DNA of 35,802 nt from Flavobacteriales bacterium. Lineage in GTDB: Bacteria; Bacteroidota; Bacteroidia; UBA10329. Below the pieces are notes generated by a model. It worked only from the letters and a program-made list of their open reading frames with translations, was not told the origin of the DNA and ran no database searches. The number at the start of each line of letters is the position of its first letter. The stretch's first letter is position 1. The stretch is taken from assembly GCA_018402015.1 (NCBI GenBank), contig JAGYJL010000023.1:1-35802 (forward strand). Direction: 5' to 3'. Below, in pieces: positions 27,268 to 34,487 of this stretch. The translations under genes were made by a program, and so were the position numbers.

Positions 27268-28224
27268 CGAATGAGCTGGCGAAGCAGGCTTCATTCTCAT
27301 TAAAACTGCTCCTCCCAATTCTCTACCCTATTTCCCTACTTTTCATTTTCATAAACCAAACCCATGGAAACCAACATCACACAGAGTATTACTTCCTCGC
27401 CCTTTTCATCATCATGATGGGAATGGGGCTATCGCTTAATGGTAGATGATTCAGGCGCGTGCTGCGCTTTCCGAAAGCAGTGGCCGTGGGCCTTGCCCTC
27501 AAACTGATGGCCATTCCATTGGTCACCTTCGGCCTATTGGCGGTCATTCCGCTCGAACCCGAACTGGCTGTGGGTTTCATCCTTTTGGCTGCCTGTCCGG
27601 GCGGTGCCACCACCAACCTCATTACCAATCTGGCCAAGGGCGATGTGGGCATTGAGCATCACCCTCACGGCCGACTGCCAGCGTCATCACCGTATTCACC
27701 ATTTCCCATTCTTGTTAACCTTGGTTGGAGTAATACATGGGCGAAACCCGAAACGCATTCATCTTCCATTGGAAAAACAGTTTTACAGATACTGGCCATT
27801 ACGGTGATCCCCGTGATATTAGGCATGGTCATCAACAGCCGCAAAGCCAGCTTTGGCGCTTAAGGCAGAGAAGCCTGTCAAGATGTTTCTGCCGTGTTCC
27901 TCGTGCTCATCATAGCCGCTGCCCTCGCGGAAGGAACGCGCCAGCGTGGCGATTTTCTTCGAAAGAGTATTGGTCAGTGGCGCTGACCTGAACCTGATAG
28001 GCATGGGCATCGGTTATTTCGTCACGCTGGCACTGACGCGGAACAAGCAACAGGCCATTACCGTGGGTGTGGAAGTGGGCGTAGTGAACGGAACGCTGGG
28101 CATTGCCATTGCCGCTGGTATTCTGGGCAATTCGGTCATGAGCATTCCATCCGCCATTTACAGCATTCTGATGTTCCCATCGGTAGCACTACTGATCTGG
28201 CTGGGCGTGAGGAATAAGGCTTAG
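27268..28224 (+). pseudogene. Bile acid:sodium symporter (BASS) family protein, frame broken (probable sequence errors)
   Basis: A polytopic membrane transporter of the BASS superfamily. Pieces in order are SLKLLLPILYPISLLFIFI, LALFIIMMGMGLSLN, FRRVLRFPKAVAVGLALKL, PLEPELAVGFILLAACPGGATTNLITNLAKGDV (the family's sodium-site motif), ILAITVIPVILGMVINS, EKPVKMF, FFERVLVSGADLNLIGMGIGYFV, and an intact final 92 codons with VEVGVVNGTLGIAIAAGILG to the TAG at 28222-28224. GATTCAGG near 27448 lacks one T of the expected GATTTCAGG. The start is uncertain: the frame is open upstream through the 21-bp repeats, and ATG 27270 is in another frame. Substrate is not predictable; bile acids are unlikely. Confidence 0.8.
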
Positions 28225-28227
28225 TAC

Positions 28228-28285
28228 AACCATCCTTTCACCAGTTTCTTAGCTGCTGAAATACGTTCTTGCTTAGAGCTAAATT
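28228..28285. repeat. Isolated partial copy of the ~215-bp repeat
   Basis: CCAGTTTCTTAGCTGCTGAA, then ATACGTTCTTGCTTAG, closely matches the segment CCTTTCTTGGCTACTGAA, ATGCGTTCTTAGCC of the array units. It lies just past the symporter stop, so the array and this piece bracket the 21-bp repeats and the symporter gene. Confidence 0.55.
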
Positions 28286-28323
28286 GATCTTTCATTTATC
28301 TTGCGGCTTTACTACAGACCGCT

Positions 28324-29499
28324 ATGCCAATAAAACCAAGAATGACTTCAATCATCATCCTTTTGCTGATAAGTGTACTGACTGCCAATGCCCAGGAGTA
28401 CGAGCGTTATAAAGTACTGCTTGATACTACCATCGCTTCGAAGCAACTGGGCTACGACCGTCCGATAACCGTTACTGTTCCTTTTGAATGGCAGGAAGAC
28501 ATTGAACAGGACTTTCCGCTCATTGTGGTCTTTGACCGACAGAACCAGCGTAGTCACAACTACATTCTCAATACCATCGATTATTTGACGAGCAATGAGC
28601 AGATGCCTTCGTGCGTCATTATCAGCATTGCCTCCGACCAAGAGCATCGCTACATCGAGACCTTGTTCAAGGCTTCTGACCCAATGGGAATGGCCGAAGC
28701 CAATGAAGCTTTTCTTTTTGATGAACTGCTGCCATTGGCAGAAAAGAAGTTCAAAGCCAATAAGTTCCGACTGTTCATCGGCCATTCGCGCTATGGCTAT
28801 TTTACAAGCGCCTTGCTTTGTTCAAAGACAAATGAGTTGAACGGTGTCGTTTCCATCAGTCCCGTGTTTAAACAGAAAAACGTAAGTCTAACTGATTCTT
28901 TGGCTACGGTTATTGGCACAGCGCATTCCTCCACTCTTTATTACCGCTTTGGAATTGGCAACGACTATCCTGAGGACTTTAGAGCAATGGAACCCATTAT
29001 TGGAACGATTAAAAACGAGAAGCTCAACTTCAAAGGGCAACTGTTTAAGGATGCGGACCATAATGCAACCCCAGGTCTGGTCATTGCCACAGCGCTCTAC
29101 GATGTGTTTGAGTATTGGTCAATTCAGCAGTCGGCCTACATACGCGAAACGGCCAACGAACCAGCAACTATCCACGAATTGGAAGCCAATATCAAGAATC
29201 ACTACGGCAAGCCACTGCGTTTTTCATTGGGCCTTCTTAATGGTAAAGCTTGGGAGCATTTTAATAATGCTGAATACGATAAGGCCATTGATGCTTGGAA
29301 TTTGCTGTTGGAGAACTATCCGAACTTTTCGGAAACTTACCTCTACATCATGGAATCGAAGCTCAATCTCTCGCAAGATGTTTCGGCCATTGCAAGCGAG
29401 TTTAAGAGGAACCTTTCAAGTTCATGTGTTTACACAGAAGCAGAAAAATCTGAGTTGCTTGATGAGTTTGACAGCTTGATGAGAGACTCAACAGAATAA
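28324..29499 (+). CDS. Exported alpha/beta-hydrolase, esterase D/IroE-like, with C-terminal TPR
   Basis: A 391-residue exported protein: signal peptide about 1-24 (MTSIIILLLISVLTANAQ after a basic start), then a putative esterase domain (about 40-265) and a C-terminal tail with one TPR-like helix pair (EHFNNAEYDKAIDAWNLLLENYPN). The nucleophile elbow is GHSRYG (Ser155) and a histidine in DADHNATP (His246) is in place for the triad; the acid is not certain, perhaps in the segment GNDYPEDF. The family includes esterase D and siderophore (enterochelin/salmochelin) esterases, so a siderophore or other ester may be cut in the periplasm. ATG at 28342 is an alternative start. It stands alone, just after the repeat-rich zone. 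Confidence 0.82.
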   Translation: MPIKPRMTSIIILLLISVLTANAQEYERYKVLLDTTIASKQLGYDRPITVTVPFEWQEDIEQDFPLIVVFDRQNQRSHNYILNTIDYLTSNEQMPSCVIISIASDQEHRYIETLFKASDPMGMAEANEAFLFDELLPLAEKKFKANKFRLFIGHSRYGYFTSALLCSKTNELNGVVSISPVFKQKNVSLTDSLATVIGTAHSSTLYYRFGIGNDYPEDFRAMEPIIGTIKNEKLNFKGQLFKDADHNATPGLVIATALYDVFEYWSIQQSAYIRETANEPATIHELEANIKNHYGKPLRFSLGLLNGKAWEHFNNAEYDKAIDAWNLLLENYPNFSETYLYIMESKLNLSQDVSAIASEFKRNLSSSCVYTEAEKSELLDEFDSLMRDSTE

Positions 29500-29567
29500 G
29501 ACCGGCTCCCACCGCCCCATCCGTTTAAAAAGCAAGACCAGTTCGGCCTGTTCCATGCAATAGCAAG

Positions 29568-29810
29568 CTAGTCGCTGTCCTGCTCGCGCTTCATATCCAA
29601 GTAGAGCTGTTCTACTTTCTCTCTGGCCCAAGGCGTTCTACGCAAGAACTTGAGGCTCGATTTAATAGACGGCTCGTAATTGAAACAACGGATATCGATG
29701 TAATAACCCATATCCTCCCAACCGTAATGGAGCACCAAGGCCTCTAGCATATCTACCAACTTTACGCCATGCAAGGGGTTGTTGGCCTGTTCTTGTTTTG
29801 GAGTATCCAT
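29568..29810 (-). CDS. VF530 family (DUF2132) protein
   Basis: An 80-residue protein with the family core [25 protein letters not shown] and [28 protein letters not shown], nearly the whole known domain. VF530 proteins are small and helical and are described as possibly DNA-binding from structure, with no proven role. Its start follows the stop of the RNA helicase gene by only 4 nt, so both are surely on one transcript. This pairing suggests a nucleic-acid-linked role, as inference. Confidence 0.9.
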   Translation of the reverse strand: MDTPKQEQANNPLHGVKLVDMLEALVLHYGWEDMGYYIDIRCFNYEPSIKSSLKFLRRTPWAREKVEQLYLDMKREQDSD

Positions 29811-29814
29811 TTAC

Positions 29815-31128
29815 TTAATCTAAGAGGCTGATACGCACCTTTTTCGTTTTTAAACGGCTGTTGTTAAGCAGTTGTATCAGCTCTTTTGCTTTACTGCTAG
29901 GCACCGATACAAAGGCGCAATCTTGCTTCAACTCTATCATGCCTAGTTCATCTTTATTCAGTTTGCCTTGTTTGAAGAACAAGCCTGCAATATCTCCTTT
30001 CGATATTTTATCCTTGCGCCCGCCAGAAACATAGAGCGTTTCCCAATCTTTGGTCAAAGCCTGTTTATTGCGCGAAAGGGTGATCTCTTTGGCACCTTTA
30101 ATGAACACTGGAAGCGCTTCTTTCTCCCATTTAAGCACATAGGCCGTGCCTTCGGTATTCATTCGAGCGGTGCGTCCGTTTCGATGCACAAACTCATCTG
30201 GCCTTGGTGGTAGCTGGTAATGCACAATAAAATCGAGCGCGGGAATGTCGATTCCTCTAGCAGCCAGATCGGTAGCAAGCAATAGCCTGTGGGTGCCGTT
30301 TCTGAACTTGACCAGCGCCCGTTCCCTGTCAATTTGCTCCAAGTCGCCATAGAAACACACATGATCGATGCGGTTCTTGTAAAGGTGGTCGCTTATCTGT
30401 TCTATGCTGTCTTTGTAGTTGCAGAACACAATGCCGTTTTTCGGGCCAATATGCTGTAGCAGGCTTACCAAGGTTTCCAACTTATCTTCGGTAGGAGAAA
30501 CAACCAGTTTCAATTCCAACTGAAGCTCCGTTTCCTTTAAGAAGTTGAGGTGTTTGGCATTCTGAATTCCTACAAATGCGGGAATCTTTACCTTCTGCGT
30601 GGCCGATGTAAGCACCTTCTTTTCCAAGCGCGGCAAGGCTTCAATAATTTCCTGCATTTCGTTAGAGAAACCGACCTCCAACGATTTATCGTACTCATCC
30701 AATACCAAGGTTCTAATGTGTTGGATAGCAATGTTCTTTCTTCTGATGTGGTCTGCCACTCTGCCTGGTGTGCCAATAAGAATAGTTGGTGGATGCTTCA
30801 GTTCCAACTTGTCTTTAGAACCCGACACACCCCCGTAAACTGCATTGGTCTTATAGCCGCTGCCCATTTCCCGAACCACTTGCTCTATTTGAATAGCAAG
30901 TTCTCTTGATGGCACTAGGATAAGCACCTGCACTTGTTCCAATTCGGGTTTCAAACCTGCGATAATGGGTAGCAGAAACGCCAAAGTTTTGCCCGTGCCT
31001 GTTGGGGAAAGCAGCACCACTTCATCGTGCGAACTGATGGCATTTTCCGCTGCTTCTTGCATGGCATTCAATGCCGTTATTCCCAACTTGTTGAGAATAG
31101 CTTCCTGGGTCTTGTTCTGTTCTGCCAT
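29815..31128 (-). CDS. DEAD-box ATP-dependent RNA helicase, DbpA-like
   Basis: A 437-residue helicase. Motifs: Walker A SPTGTGKT (41-48), PSRELAIQI, TPGRVADHI, motif II LDEYD (144-147, Tyr in place of the usual Ala), SAT (175-177), GIVFCNYKDS, LLATDLAARGID and HRNGRTAR. After the two RecA domains comes a DbpA-type RNA-binding domain (about 365-437: GRKDKISKGDIAGLFFKQG, then FVSVPSSKAKELIQLL), which in DbpA binds hairpin 92 of 23S rRNA. A role in large-subunit assembly is therefore likely. I chose ATG 31128; ATG 31203 adds 25 residues unlike the family. DEYD-type variants occur in this branch and should still hydrolyse ATP. Confidence 0.92.
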   Translation of the reverse strand: MAEQNKTQEAILNKLGITALNAMQEAAENAISSHDEVVLLSPTGTGKTLAFLLPIIAGLKPELEQVQVLILVPSRELAIQIEQVVREMGSGYKTNAVYGGVSGSKDKLELKHPPTILIGTPGRVADHIRRKNIAIQHIRTLVLDEYDKSLEVGFSNEMQEIIEALPRLEKKVLTSATQKVKIPAFVGIQNAKHLNFLKETELQLELKLVVSPTEDKLETLVSLLQHIGPKNGIVFCNYKDSIEQISDHLYKNRIDHVCFYGDLEQIDRERALVKFRNGTHRLLLATDLAARGIDIPALDFIVHYQLPPRPDEFVHRNGRTARMNTEGTAYVLKWEKEALPVFIKGAKEITLSRNKQALTKDWETLYVSGGRKDKISKGDIAGLFFKQGKLNKDELGMIELKQDCAFVSVPSSKAKELIQLLNNSRLKTKKVRISLLD

Positions 31129-31203
31129 GCGGTCAAAGGTTGTGTTTTTGTGCAGAGGAAAGAACTGGCTGAAGCTTAGTTGTTGACAGGCAGCTGTGGT
31201 CAA

Positions 31204-31388
31204 TAATCCAGTTTAAGCAATGATGTGAACCAAGCGACCAATATCTCGTGGGCGTGCTTCTCCATTGAAACAAAGCTTTTGGGCAATGTTCAAGACGAGA
31301 ACATGATGAAAATGAACATCAACCAAGACACAGGTCAGTTTTACTTCAAGGTATTACGTTGAACTTGCGTGAAATAAACAAGTTCAAT
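31204..31388 (+). other. Short intergenic stretch with a possible gene remnant
   Basis: About 185 nt with no complete gene. Plus-strand codons from 31302 read MMKMNINQDTGQFYFKVLR and stop at TGA 31360-31362, which looks like the end of a lost or unknown protein but could be chance. No promoter box of good quality was seen for either flanking gene. Confidence 0.3.
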
Positions 31389-32087
31389 ATGAAATCGATC
31401 AAGTCGGCATTCCTAACCGGTTCTTCTTTCTTAATACTACTCGCGGCAATCTCATTTTCAAGTTGCACCAAAGAAGAGGATGAGACAACTACAGTTGTGG
31501 ACATTGATGGAAACGTTTACCAAACAGTTACCATTGGCAATCAGGTTTGGATGGCTGAAAACCTCAAAGTAACCCGCTTCCGGAATGGCGAGCCGCTTTC
31601 TCAGATCACCAACGATCTGTATTGGGAAGGCACAACCGAGGCCGCATTCTGCTCACCATTTAACGACCTTGCACAGACTGCCGATTACGGTAGGTTATAC
31701 AACGGCTATGCAATTACAGACCTGAGAGAACTGGCTCCTGAAGGTTGGCATATTGCTACCGATGCCGAATGGACGGAATTGATCGATCATGCTGGAGGTG
31801 AGTTGGTTGCGGGCGGAAAGCTAAAGGAAATAGGGTTCACGCATTGGCAGGCACCGAATACAGATGCAACCAACGAATTCGGTTTTACGGCCCTACCAAG
31901 CGGTGTTCGATTACCTGGAGGAGAATTTTCCGGTAACGGCACGTACGGTTGTTTCTGGAGCACAACATTTGCTGGTTCTGGTACAAACCTGTACTGGGTT
32001 CGTTGCCTTTGGTACAATCACCCAAGTGTAGATCGTAGAAACGACAATATCGGATTTGGATTTGCCGTGAGATGTGTAAAAGACTGA
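31389..32087 (+). CDS. FISUMP-domain lipoprotein
   Basis: A 232-residue surface or periplasmic lipoprotein. The signal peptide ends in the lipobox FSSC (Cys26), followed by an acidic TKEEDETTT linker. The rest is the FISUMP (Fibrobacter succinogenes major paralogous) domain: DIDGNVYQTVTIGNQVWMAENLKVTRFRNG, YGRLYNGYAI, APEGWHIATDAEWTELI, FGFTALPSGVRLPGGEF, and the end GFAVRCVKD. The domain has a C-type-lectin-like fold; binding partners are unknown. I start at ATG 31389, because the ATG at 31359 adds ten polar residues in front of the signal peptide. Its end overlaps the next gene by 16 nt. Confidence 0.9.
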   Translation: MKSIKSAFLTGSSFLILLAAISFSSCTKEEDETTTVVDIDGNVYQTVTIGNQVWMAENLKVTRFRNGEPLSQITNDLYWEGTTEAAFCSPFNDLAQTADYGRLYNGYAITDLRELAPEGWHIATDAEWTELIDHAGGELVAGGKLKEIGFTHWQAPNTDATNEFGFTALPSGVRLPGGEFSGNGTYGCFWSTTFAGSGTNLYWVRCLWYNHPSVDRRNDNIGFGFAVRCVKD

Positions 32088-32758
32088 CCTGGCTCTTTCT
32101 GTTTCAGATTCTGTGGATGTCGTCCTTTGTGACGTTTGCGCAGCAAGACACGTTAACGCAGATCAATAAACTGGATAGGAACAGGTTCAAGCCAGCGACA
32201 GACACCGTTCAAGGTCTCAGACTTCGAAATCAAGAAGGAACATTTGCACGTAAAATGTGGCGCGGTGGGCTCTTGGTTCATGGGTTTGAGGCAGTTGGTT
32301 ACGGAATTCTTGCAGTCTTACCATCAGACATAAGCGGTTGGGAAAAAGGCGTTTTCAAACAGTACGGCTCTAACATGAGGCGTGCCTACACTGCTCCACC
32401 TGTTTTTGATCACGACAAATGGTACATCAATTACATCGGTCATCCTTACCAAGGAACGGTATTTTACAATGCCGTTCGTTCACAGAACGCCAAGATGTGG
32501 CAATCGGCCTTATTCACTCTTGGACAGGTTTACGTGTGGGAATACGTCATTGAAGCAGGACTGGAGCAGCCAAGTATTCAAGACCTTATTGTAACGCCCA
32601 TTACTGGAATATTGCTTGGCGAAGGCATTCATCGGGCCACCGTGGCCATGGCCAAGAACGGCTTTACATGGTACGAGGCCACGGCAGTGGTCATCATCAA
32701 TCCGATGTTCGCTATCAACAACGGATTCAGATTCGCGAAGCCGAAAATCAGTAAGTAA
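32072..32758 (+). CDS. DUF3943 domain-containing exported protein
   Basis: A 228-residue protein with a Sec signal peptide (about 1-23, LTWLFLFQILWMSSFVTFAQ). The core carries the DUF3943 pattern WYINYIGHPYQGTVFYNAVRSQNAKMW, VWEYVIEAGLEQPSIQDLIVTPITGILLGEGIHRA and the ending INPMFAINNGFRF. Members are found in outer-membrane or periplasmic settings; no activity is established. The start codon lies within the last 16 nt of the FISUMP gene in another frame, so the two are translationally linked and may form a small envelope unit. A terminator-like hairpin follows. Confidence 0.82.
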   Translation: MCKRLTWLFLFQILWMSSFVTFAQQDTLTQINKLDRNRFKPATDTVQGLRLRNQEGTFARKMWRGGLLVHGFEAVGYGILAVLPSDISGWEKGVFKQYGSNMRRAYTAPPVFDHDKWYINYIGHPYQGTVFYNAVRSQNAKMWQSALFTLGQVYVWEYVIEAGLEQPSIQDLIVTPITGILLGEGIHRATVAMAKNGFTWYEATAVVIINPMFAINNGFRFAKPKISK

Positions 32759-32772
32759 TTATGGTCATCGGC

Positions 32773-32802
32773 AAAAGAATGTCGAGCGACACTTTTCCTT
32801 TT
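32773..32802 (+). terminator. Probable intrinsic terminator after the DUF3943 gene
   Basis: AAAAG-(AA)-TGTCG-AG-CGACA-CTTTT, followed by CCTTTT: two 5-bp blocks of stem with a 2-nt bulge and a very tight loop, then a pyrimidine tail. It starts 15 nt past the stop codon. Confidence 0.5.
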
Positions 32803-32831
32803 AGTATGTTCGTTCATCAAATGCTTTAGAA

Positions 32832-33350
32832 ATGAACAAGCAAACAACCATCCTTTGGGCCGTATTCTGTTTTTCAGTACTTGCCATTACTCTACAATCT
32901 TGCGAGAAAGATGAACCTGCAGAAGGCATAGACCTCGAATTACTGAACATGGCAAAGGAGACCAATGGCTTCACGTGGTACAAGAATTCTGATACTTGGT
33001 TGGATAAGAGCGCAGGAAGCGGACATAATTACAACGGCCTGCGAACACGGTATAATGCTGTTGCAGCCACTCAGCTCGATGCAGATGGCAAAGTAATGGC
33101 CAATGCAAGTTTCCCTGATGGTTCATTCATTGTGAAGGAACTGAGCAATGGCACTTCGGTTGAACTCTATGCCGTACTCTATAAAATGAGCAACCATGAG
33201 TTTGCAGACGACCGCGGTTGGGTTTGGGGATATGCTTTTGAAAATGGCAATGTGGCTACCAGCGCTGAAGATAAAGGCGCTATTTGCACCAGCTGTCATC
33301 TGCAGTCTGATAACATCGACTATATGTTGATGAATAAGTTCTTTCCTTAG
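32832..33350 (+). CDS. Cytochrome P460-type c-heme lipoprotein
   Basis: A 172-residue lipoprotein (signal peptide with LQSC, Cys24) with a cytochrome P460-like domain: NGFTWYKNSDTWLDKSAGSGH, YNAVAATQLDADGKV, FPDGSFIVKEL, YKMSNHEFADDRGWVWGY and the heme c motif CTSCH (152-156). In ammonia oxidisers cytochrome P460 oxidises hydroxylamine through a lysine-heme crosslink; here a lysine lies at several fitting positions but the crosslink cannot be read from sequence. Small P460-like lipoproteins in Bacteroidota are more likely electron carriers or NO-detoxifying proteins. It needs a cytochrome c maturation system elsewhere. Confidence 0.85.
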   Translation: MNKQTTILWAVFCFSVLAITLQSCEKDEPAEGIDLELLNMAKETNGFTWYKNSDTWLDKSAGSGHNYNGLRTRYNAVAATQLDADGKVMANASFPDGSFIVKELSNGTSVELYAVLYKMSNHEFADDRGWVWGYAFENGNVATSAEDKGAICTSCHLQSDNIDYMLMNKFFP

Positions 33351-33396
33351 GAAATTCGTTCTTATTTGAACTGAATTATTTACCACATTTGTTCTC

Positions 33397-33801
33397 ATGA
33401 AATTTCCCAAAACATATCCATGGTTCAGAGGCGCTGTCTCTCTACTCTTGTTTTGGGCATATTTCCTCAACGTTGTTTCGTTCGAGAGTTTCCATCAGGC
33501 GGTTCATCATCACCATCACTCTGAGCTTCACAACGAAGAAGCGGAGGCCGATGCATGTCATAGAGCCATTTATCATGGAGACGTTTCGCACCATTGTGAG
33601 CACAAAAGCCACATAACGCAAACAGAAACAGACTGTGATCTGTGCAAAGTCACTGTTTCCAGGTTTCATTACAATTCAAATATCGTTCAGGCTTTAGAAA
33701 AGCCGGTTCAAATTGCATTCAATAAGCCCGCCAGCACAAAGGTTTTTGGTTATGATTTTTCGCTGGCCTATGCTCCTCGCGGTCCACCCGCTTTTTCATG
33801 A
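33397..33801 (+). CDS. Small exported His/Cys-rich protein, putative metal binding
   Basis: A 134-residue protein with one N-terminal hydrophobic segment (about 12-28, signal peptide or anchor) followed by a strongly metal-binding stretch: HHHHHSELH, CHRAIYHGDVSHHCEHKSHI, and DCDLCK. It ends with YAPRGPPAFS, an ending I associate with small DUF2946-like proteins that sit beside metal transport genes. Function is not established. With the following small genes and a His-rich TonB-dependent receptor it may be part of a zinc- or copper-handling locus. The start at 33397 is the only one that keeps the hydrophobic segment. Confidence 0.7.
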   Translation: MKFPKTYPWFRGAVSLLLFWAYFLNVVSFESFHQAVHHHHHSELHNEEAEADACHRAIYHGDVSHHCEHKSHITQTETDCDLCKVTVSRFHYNSNIVQALEKPVQIAFNKPASTKVFGYDFSLAYAPRGPPAFS

Positions 33802-33846
33802 TCAACGCCTATTCGGGCAACATTACAATTCAACATTTTAATAACT

Positions 33847-33876
33847 GGCGCAAACAGCCGCACAACTGTGTGCGCC
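33847..33876. promoter_or_regulatory. Inverted repeat upstream of the 56-residue protein
   Basis: GGCGCA (33847-33852) pairs with TGCGCC (33871-33876), and inside it CACA pairs with TGTG (33861-33870). The whole is flanked by direct copies of AATAACT (33840-33846 and 33879-33885). There is no T tail, so it may be an operator, a leader structure or a weak terminator of the preceding gene. Confidence 0.35.
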
Positions 33877-33891
33877 TGAATAACTTATATC

Positions 33892-34062
33892 ATGAAAGAA
33901 AAATTGAGTTTTTATGACGTTAAAGCCAAGTCGAAATTCGAATCGAACGAATACGACATTCGGCTTGCAAAGAATGGTCGCTATTTTGCCGTAGCTAAAT
34001 CTCCAAGCGGATCTGAAGCTTGGCGAGTAGTTTCCAAAGCAGATGGCGAACGCTTAAAATAA
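33892..34062 (+). CDS. Small conserved-looking protein, 56 residues
   Basis: ATG 33892 to TAA 34060-34062 encodes a 56-residue basic protein: MKEKLSFYDVKAKSKFESNE, then YDIRLAKNGRYFAVAKSPSG, then SEAWRVVSKADGERLK. It has no signal peptide or membrane segment. The compact pattern of beta strands and charged turns looks like a real small domain and not like chance translation. I do not recognise it. It sits 6 nt before the HELLH gene, so the two should be cotranscribed and probably work together. Confidence 0.65.
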   Translation: MKEKLSFYDVKAKSKFESNEYDIRLAKNGRYFAVAKSPSGSEAWRVVSKADGERLK

Positions 34063-34068
34063 ACCGTC

Positions 34069-34422
34069 ATGCAGATCATATCGATGTTCGCCCTGGAAAG
34101 AATCGAGCATTGGAAAACTGTCCTAGAGATAAATCATTGGGACATAATCTGCTCGAGAATAGACGAAGATCAAGTGGTTGATTCATTGGAAGGTAATACC
34201 TATGGACACGAGTTTGTAGGAATTGAACGCAATTTCCAAATTCAAGTAGGAATCATCTATCACACCCGACCACTTGACGAAGAAGACATCATCCATGAAC
34301 TGTTGCACGTGCGATACCCCGATTGGAGTGAGGAGAAAGTTGACTTTTGGACCACACTCTTAATAGGAAAACCTGCGATGCAACATGCAAAAGCCATGGA
34401 ATACCTTCTTCCAACCGGATAA
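34069..34422 (+). CDS. Small HExxH (HELLH) putative metalloprotein
   Basis: A 117-residue cytoplasmic protein with the zinc-peptidase signature in DEEDIIHELLHVRYPDWSEE (His76, Glu77, His80). A downstream acidic residue in the WSEEKVDFW segment could be the third ligand, as in gluzincins. Upstream is a beta hairpin (HEFVGIERNFQIQVGIIYH), the usual edge strand before the active helix in minigluzincins such as IrrE/ImmA-like and SprT-like proteins. I do not recognise the family. It follows the 56-residue protein by 6 nt and ends at a strong terminator. It may be a protease, or only a metal binder. ATG 34084 is a less likely start. Confidence 0.65.
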   Translation: MQIISMFALERIEHWKTVLEINHWDIICSRIDEDQVVDSLEGNTYGHEFVGIERNFQIQVGIIYHTRPLDEEDIIHELLHVRYPDWSEEKVDFWTTLLIGKPAMQHAKAMEYLLPTG

Positions 34423-34428
34423 TTATGA

Positions 34429-34455
34429 GGGAGGGAATTGATTCCCTCCCCTTTT
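34429..34455 (+). terminator. Intrinsic terminator after the HELLH gene
   Basis: GGGAGGGAAT-TG-ATTCCCTCCC, then C and TTTT: a perfect 10-bp stem with a T tail, 7 nt past the stop codon. Confidence 0.9.
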
Positions 34456-34487
34456 AAACAATTACAAACAGATTCAACACACATAAA

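Noticed and set aside
21330..28224. True decay of the pnt operon and symporter by natural selection loss
   Set aside because: Not excluded, but homopolymer-type single-base breaks with intact conserved blocks, and clean flanks, fit sequence error better.
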